Below are positions 53,813 through 60,572 of a DNA stretch of 60,572 bases, in pieces. Numbering within the stretch: the first letter of the stretch is position 1; each line of letters opens with the position of its first letter. A program made the translations under genes and the position numbers. The notes beneath the pieces were generated by a model that made no database searches, was not told the DNA's origin, and was given only the letters and a program-made list of their open reading frames with translations. The DNA is from Bacteroidota bacterium (GTDB lineage: Bacteria; Bacteroidota; Bacteroidia; Chitinophagales; Chitinophagaceae), in assembly GCA_028875875.1 (NCBI GenBank), contig JAGWUV010000028.1, positions 1 to 60,572 on the forward strand, in the 5' to 3' direction.

Positions 53813-54737
53813 CCGAAGAAAATTTTTACAACAATCAGCATTGGCCGGTGCTTCAATAATGGCAGCATCGGTATTGCCGGCTGTTGCTAACACTGCAACA
53901 GAAAAAGATATACTAACCATACTGCATACTAACGATGTGCACAGTCGTTTAGAACCTTTTCCAATGGATGGCGGCAAGTATGCGGGCATGGGTGGAGTGG
54001 CGGAAAGGGCAGCACTTGTGCAGGATATAAGGCATAAAGAAGAACATGTATTGCTGTTGGATGCCGGTGATATATTCCAGGGCACACCTTATTTTAATAT
54101 GTATAAAGGAGAACCTGAAATAAAAGCGATGAGTTTAATGGGGTATGACGCAGCTACAATGGGGAATCACGATTTTGATGGTGGTATCGAAAACTTTGCT
54201 GTACAACTGCAACACGCAAGATTTCCTATTGTGATATGTAATTATGATTTTACGGGTACACCTATGGAAAACAGGTATGTGCCTTATAAAATTATTCAGA
54301 AAGGAAATATTAAGGTAGGTATATTAGGCGTGGGCATTGAATTACAGGGGTTGGTTGCTGATAATTTATTTGGTGCCACTGTTTATAAAGAACCTATTGC
54401 ACATGCCAACAGAACAGCTAATCTTTTAAGAAAAGAGGGGTGTGACCTTATTATTTGTTTATCGCATTTGGGTGACAGGTATTTTGATGATAAGGTAAGT
54501 GATGAGATTTTAGCGAAGGAATGTTTTGATATAGACCTGATCATCGGTGGGCACACACACCGCTTTTTTGATGAGCCTAAAAAATACAGGAACAGGAACG
54601 GCGGAGATACGTTGGTGAACCAGGTAGGCTGGGCTGGTATACAATTAGGCAGGCTGGATTATGTTTTTTATCGATCGGAAAGAAAAAAAATCGTGCAACC
54701 TCATACTGTTGTTGTAACGAAAAAAACAAGTGAATAA
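53802..54737 (+). CDS. 5'-nucleotidase metallophosphatase domain protein, Tat signal
   Basis: A 311-residue calcineurin-like phosphatase equal to the N-terminal half of UshA. The start has a twin-arginine-type signal (DRRKFLQQSALAG, residues 4-16), suggesting folded export with metal bound. Metal-site motifs are LHTNDVHSRLEP (about 46-57), GNHDFDGG (about 122-129), ICLSHLGD near 223 and GGHTHRFF near 249. The substrate-binding half is the upstream gene (11-bp overlap), the reverse of the order in fused enzymes. The substrate is probably a nucleoside 5'-phosphate, but the specificity is not shown. Confidence 0.9.
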   Translation: MGIDRRKFLQQSALAGASIMAASVLPAVANTATEKDILTILHTNDVHSRLEPFPMDGGKYAGMGGVAERAALVQDIRHKEEHVLLLDAGDIFQGTPYFNMYKGEPEIKAMSLMGYDAATMGNHDFDGGIENFAVQLQHARFPIVICNYDFTGTPMENRYVPYKIIQKGNIKVGILGVGIELQGLVADNLFGATVYKEPIAHANRTANLLRKEGCDLIICLSHLGDRYFDDKVSDEILAKECFDIDLIIGGHTHRFFDEPKKYRNRNGGDTLVNQVGWAGIQLGRLDYVFYRSERKKIVQPHTVVVTKKTSE

Positions 54738-54877
54738 AAAATTTTTTTTTCAACATAAAGTTTACATATTCGCAGTCCGTCAAAACTTTTTTTTGTGAAT
54801 TTGTTTTCACGCAGAAAAGTAACCTTGAAAACAGAGCGAACAATCTTAACTTACTATAAAATCTTTTATTTTTTTGT

Positions 54878-56305
54878 ATGGCCAAAACAGCTGAATCCAT
54901 CTGGACAAATTGTTTGAAGATTATCAAGGACATTGTAGAATGGCAACATTTTAAAACATGGTTCGAGCCTATTAAGCCTGTTGAATTAAAAGATAATGTG
55001 CTGATGATACAGGTTCCTAGTCAGTTCTTCTACGAATACCTGGAAGAGCATTATGTAAACCTGCTTGCCAAAACCCTGAAGAGAGAGTTAGGTAAAGATG
55101 CAAGACTGGAATACCGCATTATGGTGGATAGCGGTAATGGGCGTAGTGGAAGTATGGATCTGCCGGCGAGTGGTATGAAGACTTTCAGCAACAATGAAAT
55201 GAATTTTCCATTGGTGATAGACAATCCTGTTAAAAATCCGTTTGTAATTCCGGGTTTAAAGAAAATGCAGATAGATCCGCAACTGAACCCGATCTATACT
55301 TTCGATTCTTTTATTGAAGGTGATTGTAACCGTGTTGCCCGTCGTGCAGGGAAAACGGTAGCCGAAAAGCCGGGTGCCAATTCATTCAACCCACTGGTGG
55401 TTTATGGTGGCGTTGGTTTAGGGAAAACGCATTTAGCGCAGGCCATCGGGAATGAAGTAAAAAGGTTGCATCCCAATAAAGTGGTATTGTATGTAAGTAG
55501 TGAAAAATTCATTAATCAATTCCAGGATCATAGCCGTAATAACGCTATCAACGATTTTATTCACTTTTATCAATTGATAGATGTACTTATCATTGATGAT
55601 GTTCAGTTCTTCAGCCGTGCCGAAAAATCGCAGGATGCCTTCTTTGCCATCTTCAATCACCTGCACCAAAGCGGTAAACAACTGGTATTAACTTCTGATA
55701 AACCACCTAAAGACCTGGATGGTATGCAGGAGCGATTATTAAGCCGTTTCCGCTGGGGTTTAAGCGCAGACCTTCAATTACCCGATTATGAAACAAGAAT
55801 CGAAATTTTGGAGCGTAAAATGAAGAATGACGGTCTTGATATGAGTAAAGAGGTTGTGAAGTATGTAGCTTATAATATCAATACTAATGTTCGTGAGCTG
55901 GAAGGTGCTTTAATTTCATTGTTAGCACAATCTTCTCTCAATAAAAAGGAAATTGATCTTGAATTAGCGAAGAAGGTATTACGCAACTTCGTAAAAACGA
56001 GCAGTAAAGAAATTACCATTGAAGCTATTCAAAAGATGGTGTGTGAATATTTTGCTGTGCCTTACGAAAAATTATTGCATAAAACCCGCAAAAGAGAAAT
56101 TGTGCAAGCCAGGCAAATTACCATGTATCTCGCTAAAGCCTTCACCAAGAATTCATTAAAGACCATAGGAGAACATTTTGGCGGAAGAGATCATACCACT
56201 GTTATCCACTCTTGCCAAACTGTAAAAGATTTGATGGACACAGATTCCATTTTTCGTGAAAATGTGATGGAGCTTACGCAGAAAGTGCAATTAGCAGCCA
56301 TGTAG
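54878..56305 (+). CDS. dnaA: Chromosomal replication initiator protein DnaA
   Basis: A 475-residue AAA+ protein that binds DnaA boxes and opens the origin. It has an N-terminal interaction domain (about 1-85, starting WTNCLKIIKDIVEWQHFKTWFEP), a linker, Walker A GGVGLGKTHLA (about 178-188) and Walker B VLIIDDVQFF (about 234-243). The arginine-finger region follows (ERLLSRFRWGL), then the C-terminal helix-turn-helix with the signature GGRDHTTVIHSC near 439-450. The length is normal. It lies alone between the nucleotidase pair and a terminator. No clear cluster of DnaA boxes is visible beside it. Confidence 0.97.
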   Translation: MAKTAESIWTNCLKIIKDIVEWQHFKTWFEPIKPVELKDNVLMIQVPSQFFYEYLEEHYVNLLAKTLKRELGKDARLEYRIMVDSGNGRSGSMDLPASGMKTFSNNEMNFPLVIDNPVKNPFVIPGLKKMQIDPQLNPIYTFDSFIEGDCNRVARRAGKTVAEKPGANSFNPLVVYGGVGLGKTHLAQAIGNEVKRLHPNKVVLYVSSEKFINQFQDHSRNNAINDFIHFYQLIDVLIIDDVQFFSRAEKSQDAFFAIFNHLHQSGKQLVLTSDKPPKDLDGMQERLLSRFRWGLSADLQLPDYETRIEILERKMKNDGLDMSKEVVKYVAYNINTNVRELEGALISLLAQSSLNKKEIDLELAKKVLRNFVKTSSKEITIEAIQKMVCEYFAVPYEKLLHKTRKREIVQARQITMYLAKAFTKNSLKTIGEHFGGRDHTTVIHSCQTVKDLMDTDSIFRENVMELTQKVQLAAM

Positions 56306-56330
56306 ATTTTGTAAAGATTATTACTTATAG

Positions 56331-56380
56331 AAAACTAAAATCTAACGGAAGTGACCTGAAGATTTTAGTTTTTTTATTTT
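56331..56380 (+). terminator. Rho-independent terminator after dnaA
   Basis: AAAACTAAAATC (56331-56342) pairs perfectly with GATTTTAGTTTT (56361-56372) around an 18-base loop, followed by a T-rich run. Confidence 0.75.
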
Positions 56381-56396
56381 TTCAGCTTTTTATTTT

Positions 56397-56425
56397 TTTG
56401 GATTTGGTTTTAGCTACTATATTTG
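56397..56425 (+). promoter_or_regulatory. Promoter of the tRNA-Ser/tRNA-Pro pair
   Basis: TTTG at 56397-56400 and TATATTTG at 56418-56425, 17 bases apart, resemble the Bacteroidota -33/-7 pair. The first tRNA begins about 30 bases downstream. Confidence 0.55.
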
Positions 56426-56455
56426 CAGCCCTCTTACGAAGATAAGAATGAGGTA

Positions 56456-56544
56456 GGTGAGGTGGATGAGTGGCTGAAATCAGTAGTTTGCTAAACTGCC
56501 GTACGGGTAACTCTGTACCGAGGGTTCGAATCCCTCCCTCACCG
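56456..56544 (+). tRNA. tRNA-Ser (GCT)
   Basis: The acceptor stem GGTGAGG (56456-56462) pairs with CCTCACC (56537-56543). The anticodon loop holds GCT at 56490-56492 within CAGTTTGCTAAACTG-like stem-loop sequence (here GTAGTTT-GCT-AAACTGC). A long variable arm typical of serine tRNAs follows, then the T-loop GGTTCGAATCC. The 3' CCA is not encoded. Confidence 0.95.
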
Positions 56545-56561
56545 CTGAATAAGTAAAGGCA

Positions 56562-56635
56562 CGGGAAGTAGCGCAGGCCGGTAGCGCACCTGGTTTGGGA
56601 CCAGGGGGTCGCAGGTTCGAATCCTGTCTTCCCGA
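56562..56635 (+). tRNA. tRNA-Pro (TGG)
   Basis: The acceptor stem CGGGAAG (56562-56568) pairs with CTTCCCG (56628-56634). The anticodon stem CCTGG/CCAGG encloses TTTGGGA with anticodon TGG at 56596-56598, and the T-loop reads GGTTCGAATCC. CCA is not encoded. It lies 17 bp after tRNA-Ser, and its 3' end is about 210 bp before the integrase gene, making it the likely insertion site of the downstream island. Confidence 0.95.
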
Positions 56636-56640
56636 CTTTT

Positions 56641-56674
56641 AAGCTCTGTAGAATTAATCTACGGAGCTTTTTTG
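56641..56674 (+). terminator. Terminator after the tRNA pair
   Basis: AAGCTCTGTAGA (56641-56652) pairs with TCTACGGAGCTT (56658-56669) with one G-T wobble and a five-base loop, followed by a run of T. Confidence 0.8.
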
Positions 56675-56843
56675 TTTGTGTCAAACCCAAGCTACATAAG
56701 GGTTTCAGCGTATTCTGCACAAATATTATCCATTCTGTTGTACTAAGACAATAGCTCGAAAATGGATGGTTTACAGACACCAATCCGTACACCTATTTGG
56801 AAATTCCTGACACCTATTTTTTACTCACTCTTAATTCTTCTGT

Positions 56844-58073
56844 ATGCAAATACCAGACTATACTATCACCTGTTTTATAAAGAAGCACCGTACCTCCCAA
56901 AAAGGTAAAGCCCCCATTTATTTTAAGATCAGGATAGGTGACCAAAAGATGGAGCTATCCACCAAAAAATCCGTAGACCCGGCACACTGGGATAATAAAA
57001 AGCAAGAAGTTATACTAGCAGCAAAGGATAATACAATTAATACTTTGCTTCAAAAAATGAGGGCAGACCTAAATAAAGCCATATCACAGCTTTACATCTC
57101 AGGTGCTGATGTGAACTTTGAGAATATAAAAAAGCTGTTCAGCGGAGACTCTGTTCAAAAAACCTACAAGTTAATTCATACCACTGAGGAGCATAACACT
57201 GAGTTTGAGAAGCAGGTAGGCGTACGCTACGCTTATGGTAGTTATAAAAACTATAAAACAACATTGGTCTTTTTAAAAGAGTTCATCCCACATGAATATC
57301 AAACTACAGATATACCATTAAAAAATGTGAATGATCAGTTCTGTGAAAAGTTTTTTATCTGGCTCACCACCCATAAAACCTGTAAACAAAATGGTGCTAA
57401 CAAGCATATTCAGCGTGTTAAAAAGATCATTAACTATGCATGTAAGATGGGCTATATTTCCAGTAGTTCTATTAAATCATTCTCTTTAGCATTTAGGGTA
57501 CCAACAAGAGAATCTTTAACCTGGGAAGAAGTACAGCTAATACATAAGTTGGACCTGAAGAATGAACGGCTGGAACACATCAGGAATATTATACTGTTCC
57601 AAATATACACGGGGTTAGCTTATGCTGACGTAAAAGCATTTTGTAAGAAGCACTTGTATAAAGGGGTAGATGGTAATCTGTGGCTAAAGATGGAAAGAAC
57701 CAAAACGCACAATACCTTCACAGTACCATTACTGCAACCCGCAGTTACTGTGCTGAATAAGTATTTGGAGCAGGTTGTTGATTTGTCTACTCCCATCTTC
57801 CCTGTGCTAAGTAATCAGAAGATGAACGCCTATCTTAAAATCATACAGGAAATAGCAGGTATAAGCAAGAAGCTTCATACCCACTTGTTCAGGCATACAT
57901 TTGCTTCTACTATTACCCTACAAAGTGGAATTCCTTTGGAAACTGTATCAAAAATGTTAGGGCATAGTAAAATAACCATTACCCAGATTTATGCACGGGT
58001 AGGAGAGCTTAAAATAGCAGCTGATATGAAGGGGTTATCAGCAAAATTATCTTCTAAGCTAACAGATGAATAA
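56844..58073 (+). CDS. Tyrosine recombinase/integrase (Bacteroidota type)
   Basis: A 409-residue site-specific recombinase. It has an N-terminal arm-binding domain (about 5-60, with YFKIRIGDQKMELSTKK), a SAM-like core-binding domain (about 115-215) and a catalytic domain (about 225-400). The catalytic residues HLFR (H347, R350), LGH (H374) and Tyr383 in QIYARV are present. The first catalytic Arg, usually in TGxR, is absent: the segment reads TGLAYADV near 256-263, as in IntDOT-like Bacteroidota integrases. Its place just after tRNA-Pro and before a restriction system indicates it moved a genomic island into that tRNA. Confidence 0.92.
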   Translation: MQIPDYTITCFIKKHRTSQKGKAPIYFKIRIGDQKMELSTKKSVDPAHWDNKKQEVILAAKDNTINTLLQKMRADLNKAISQLYISGADVNFENIKKLFSGDSVQKTYKLIHTTEEHNTEFEKQVGVRYAYGSYKNYKTTLVFLKEFIPHEYQTTDIPLKNVNDQFCEKFFIWLTTHKTCKQNGANKHIQRVKKIINYACKMGYISSSSIKSFSLAFRVPTRESLTWEEVQLIHKLDLKNERLEHIRNIILFQIYTGLAYADVKAFCKKHLYKGVDGNLWLKMERTKTHNTFTVPLLQPAVTVLNKYLEQVVDLSTPIFPVLSNQKMNAYLKIIQEIAGISKKLHTHLFRHTFASTITLQSGIPLETVSKMLGHSKITITQIYARVGELKIAADMKGLSAKLSSKLTDE

Positions 58074-58294
58074 AAATTTATTTCTTGTAATCCTTATCTG
58101 GAAAGGGTTTTAGAAGAATCTGGTAACATAATGTGGGGTAGTGTGGGTGTTTGAGTTTGGTGAAGAGTTGTGTTGATGGTTTATTTTGGGTTTGTTTTTT
58201 ATTTTCTCCCCTTCTTACCGGGATTTGGTAGGTGTGTTCTGTGACAGGGGATTGGAAGGAAGGGGATTTATACGTATGGATACAATTGTTTATT

Positions 58295-58302
58295 TATATT
58301 TG
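58295..58302 (+). promoter_or_regulatory. Putative -7 element (TATATTTG) before hsdM
   Basis: TATATTTG fits TAnnTTTG and lies 28 bases before the hsdM ATG. It implies that hsdMS is transcribed independently of the integrase. No clear -33 element is found. Confidence 0.5.
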
Positions 58303-58330
58303 ATGAGTAACACGAATAATTAACAGAAGC

Positions 58331-59794
58331 ATGATTACTGGTGAGCTAAAAAGTAAAGTTGATAAAGTTTGGGAAGCATTTTGGACGGGTGGTTTATCCA
58401 ACCCAATAACTGTGATAGAACAGATGACCTACCTGTTATTCATTCGTCGTTTGGATGAATTACACACACAGAGGGAACAGAAAGCTGCTTTCCTAAAGAA
58501 GCCAATAGAGAATCCTATTTACACAGCAGCACAAGAAGAATTACGTTGGAGCAGGTTTAGAAACACTGATCCGGAAGTAATGTACCGTCTCTTTACAAAA
58601 GAGAATGGTGTGTTTGATTTTATGAAGAGGATGGGTGAGCAGGGTTCAGCCTTCACTAGGTTTATGAAGGGTGCTACATTCATGATTCCTACCCCTCGCT
58701 TACTCTCTTTAGTGGTTGATATGCTAAGCGAGATAAACATGGAAGATCGTGATACCAAAGGGGATGTGTATGAATATTTGTTGAGTAAGATAGCTACAGC
58801 CGGACAGAACGGGCAATTCCGTACACCACGACACATTATTAAGATGATGGTGCAAATGGTAGCACCAACTTTAGATGATGTTATCTGTGATCCCTCTGCT
58901 GGTTCTTGTGGTTTTTTAGTAGCAGCAGGAGAATACTTACGTGAGCAATACGCTTCTGAATTAATGCGTCCTGAGAACCAGAAAAAGTTCCAGGAGAATA
59001 TCTTCATAGGAATGGAGTTTGATCCTACCATGATACGCATTGGTTCTATGAACCTGATTCTGCATGGGGTAGAAAATCCACAGCTAAAAGATGTGGATGC
59101 ATTAAGTGAAGCGAATAATGCATTTACAGAACAGGCTTCTGTTATACTGGCTAACCCACCTTTTAAGGGGAGCCTTGACAGAGAAGCAGTAGACCCTAAA
59201 GTAATTAACCTGGTTGATTCTAAAAAAACAGAATTGTTGTTCTTAGGGTTAATATTAAAAGGGTTAAAAGTAGGTGGTCGTGCTGCTGTTATTGTACCAG
59301 ATGGTGTGTTGTTTGGTAGTAGCAAAGCGCACATACAAATACGTAAGCAGTTAATAGATAACCACAAGCTACAGGCAGTAATAAGTATGCCAAGTGGTGT
59401 ATTTAAGCCTTATGCTGGAGTGAGTACAGCGGTGTTGCTGTTTACCAAAACCAATAGTGGAGGTACTGATAAAGTATGGTTTTATGATATGACTGCTGAT
59501 GGTTATACTTTAGATGATAAGCGTAATAAAATTGATGCTGATGATATACCGGAAATCATAACACGCTGGAAGAACATAGCACAGGAAGCGCAACGCACCA
59601 GAACAGATAAAAGCTTCTTGGTGACATTGGCTGATATACATGCTAATAATTATGATTTAAGTATTAACCGTTATAAGGAAGTAGTGTATGAACAAAAGGA
59701 GTATGATGCACCACAAACTATTATTCAACAGATAGAGCAGATAGATGAAGAGAGGGCTGAATTACTTAACCAACTTAAAAAACTATTAGTATGA
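58331..59794 (+). CDS. hsdM: Type I restriction-modification system methyltransferase subunit (HsdM)
   Basis: A 487-residue adenine-N6 methyltransferase. It has the HsdM N-terminal helical domain (about 1-130, beginning ELKSKVDKVWEAFWTGG), the SAM-binding motif DPSAGSCGFLVAAGEYL (from D187) and the catalytic NPPF (N275) within VILANPPFKGSLD. The C-terminal part ends in an acidic, coiled-coil-like tail. It methylates the target chosen by HsdS and so protects the host from the restriction activity. The ATGA overlap with hsdS couples the two. The HsdR nuclease gene is not in the window and may lie to the right. Confidence 0.94.
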   Translation: MITGELKSKVDKVWEAFWTGGLSNPITVIEQMTYLLFIRRLDELHTQREQKAAFLKKPIENPIYTAAQEELRWSRFRNTDPEVMYRLFTKENGVFDFMKRMGEQGSAFTRFMKGATFMIPTPRLLSLVVDMLSEINMEDRDTKGDVYEYLLSKIATAGQNGQFRTPRHIIKMMVQMVAPTLDDVICDPSAGSCGFLVAAGEYLREQYASELMRPENQKKFQENIFIGMEFDPTMIRIGSMNLILHGVENPQLKDVDALSEANNAFTEQASVILANPPFKGSLDREAVDPKVINLVDSKKTELLFLGLILKGLKVGGRAAVIVPDGVLFGSSKAHIQIRKQLIDNHKLQAVISMPSGVFKPYAGVSTAVLLFTKTNSGGTDKVWFYDMTADGYTLDDKRNKIDADDIPEIITRWKNIAQEAQRTRTDKSFLVTLADIHANNYDLSINRYKEVVYEQKEYDAPQTIIQQIEQIDEERAELLNQLKKLLV

Positions 59795-60572
59795 GTTGGA
59801 AGAAAGTTATGCTTGACGAAATCCTTTGGTTTCAGGAAGGTCCAGGAGTCAGGAATACACAATTCCGTAGTTACGGAGTTAAGTTGTTAAATGTCGGGAA
59901 TATTAATGAAAATAAAGTTGATTTAAATTCTACAAAAATATTTATATCTGAAGAGGAGGCTTTTGGAAAGTATAAACACTTTTTAGTTGACTCAGGGGAT
60001 CTTTTGATAGCAAGTTCTGGAATAACATTAGATACTTTTCATAAAAAAGTCGCGTGGGTTAAAGAAGAGCATCTACCATTATGTATGAATACAAGTACAA
60101 TTAGATTTAAATCAAAAGACCCATCAATTTGTTCGTTACAATTTTTCTCGTTTTTTTTAAGAACAACAATTTTTAATAAGCAGCTAAGGAAACTTATTAC
60201 TGGTTCTGCACAATTAAATTTTGGATCATCTCATTTAAAACAGATGTGGATTCCACTACCCCCACTTCACATACAGCAACACATAGCAGATGTGTTAGAT
60301 AAAGCAGATGCACTACGCCAAAAGGATCAGTTGTTATTACAGAAGTATGATAAACTGGCACAAAGTATTTTCTATGATATGTTTGGTGATCCTGTTGAAT
60401 ATACAACCCTGGATAAGGTGACAACTAAAATAACAGATGGGGTACATTTCAAGCCAAATTATGTTGATAAAGGAGTACCATTTATTTCTGTAAAAAATGT
60501 TACGAAAAAGTATCTTGATTTTTCAGATTGTAAATATGTTTCAAAAGAAGATCACAATGAAATGATTAAAAG
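59791..60572 (+). CDS. hsdS: Type I restriction system specificity subunit (HsdS), partial
   Basis: The frame stays open from the ATG at 59791 to the window edge (about 260 codons). The first target-recognition domain covers about 1-165 (KLLNVGNINENKVDL, DLLIASSGITLDTFHKK, TGSAQLNFGSSHLKQMWIPLPP). A conserved helical spacer follows (IADVLDKADALRQKDQLLLQKYDKLAQSIF, split as IADVLDKADALRQKDQ and LLLQKYDKLAQSIF), then the start of the second domain (VTTKITDGVHFKP, VPFISVKNV). This is the standard two-domain HsdS that reads a bipartite DNA site. The second half is cut off at the edge. It overlaps hsdM by 4 bp. Confidence 0.92.
   Translation, partial: MSWKKVMLDEILWFQEGPGVRNTQFRSYGVKLLNVGNINENKVDLNSTKIFISEEEAFGKYKHFLVDSGDLLIASSGITLDTFHKKVAWVKEEHLPLCMNTSTIRFKSKDPSICSLQFFSFFLRTTIFNKQLRKLITGSAQLNFGSSHLKQMWIPLPPLHIQQHIADVLDKADALRQKDQLLLQKYDKLAQSIFYDMFGDPVEYTTLDKVTTKITDGVHFKPNYVDKGVPFISVKNVTKKYLDFSDCKYVSKEDHNEMIK

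Noticed and set aside
54738-54877. Possible replication origin beside dnaA
   Set aside because: The short A/T-rich gap before dnaA has no visible cluster of DnaA boxes, so proximity to dnaA alone does not support an origin call.
56382-56792. 136-codon minus-strand frame across the tRNA genes
   Set aside because: Its translation contains the well-known GKTGFEPATPWSQ-type string produced by reading tRNA genes backwards; it covers both tRNAs and is not a protein.
58519-59367. 282-codon antisense frame inside hsdM
   Set aside because: It is a shadow of a gene with clear methyltransferase motifs on the plus strand.
1-60572. CRISPR array, or an UpxY-type antiterminator at the start of either polysaccharide locus
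   Set aside because: No regular repeat-spacer pattern of the right size and no NusG-like gene were found; the left-end repeats vary too much in spacing for CRISPR.

Overview
The window is chromosomal DNA of a Bacteroidota bacterium, most likely of the Chitinophagaceae. The protein families point there: long SLBB-type export proteins with a Bacteroidota N-terminal segment, DUF4292, DUF3127, Wzi-like capsule porins, a Bacteroidota-type tyrosine integrase and a two-gene 5'-nucleotidase. Several -7 promoter elements of the TAnnTTTG type agree. Placement below phylum level is inference.

Layout. (1) 1-3047: almost 3 kb with no convincing gene, possibly the last codons of a membrane protein at the left edge, then degenerate repeats including three copies of a two-hairpin element. 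(2) 3048-25491: a first, complete Wzx/Wzy-type polysaccharide locus. It holds an outer-membrane SLBB exporter, a Wzz-like co-polymerase, a Wzx flippase, glycosyltransferases, a decayed methyltransferase, a Wzy-like polymerase, a heptose-kinase-like GHMP kinase, an intact methyltransferase, a UDP-L-FucNAc block (FnlA-cupin-FnlB-FnlC plus a WbuB-like transferase), a phosphoglycosyltransferase and two tandem Wzi-like porins. The middle (about 6.9-20.6 kb) is visibly AT-richer than its flanks. (3) 25743-38256: a second locus with its own SLBB exporter, Wzz, GT9, GT25, polymerase/ligase, flippase, frameshifted WecG/TagA transferase, WcaJ-type initiating transferase, third Wzi and a DUF707-like protein.

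(4) 38576-45661: housekeeping genes, namely dUTPase, a DUF4292 lipoprotein, an EnvC-like LytM protein and a glycerol operon (glpK-glpD-glpF), ending in a hairpin shared with the convergent genes. (5) 45697-52955, minus strand: an ABC-2 exporter pair; an overlapping four-gene signalling operon (small protein ending in a CPDYC motif, polytopic membrane protein, histidine kinase, LuxR-type regulator); an FAD-dependent oxidoreductase; and a DUF3127 protein. (6) 53063-56305: a split 5'-nucleotidase and dnaA. (7) 56397-60572: tRNA-Ser(GCT) and tRNA-Pro(TGG), then a tyrosine integrase and type I restriction-modification genes (hsdM, and hsdS running off the edge), which looks like the start of a tRNA-anchored island.

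In each polysaccharide locus the initiating sugar-phosphate transferase and glycosyltransferases build a lipid-linked repeat unit. Wzx flips it, Wzy polymerises it under Wzz control, the SLBB protein exports it and Wzi-like porins anchor it. The most interesting leads are the signalling operon with the cysteine-motif peptide, the two-hairpin repeat array at the left, the two parallel export systems with decaying genes in each, and the integrase/restriction island at the right.
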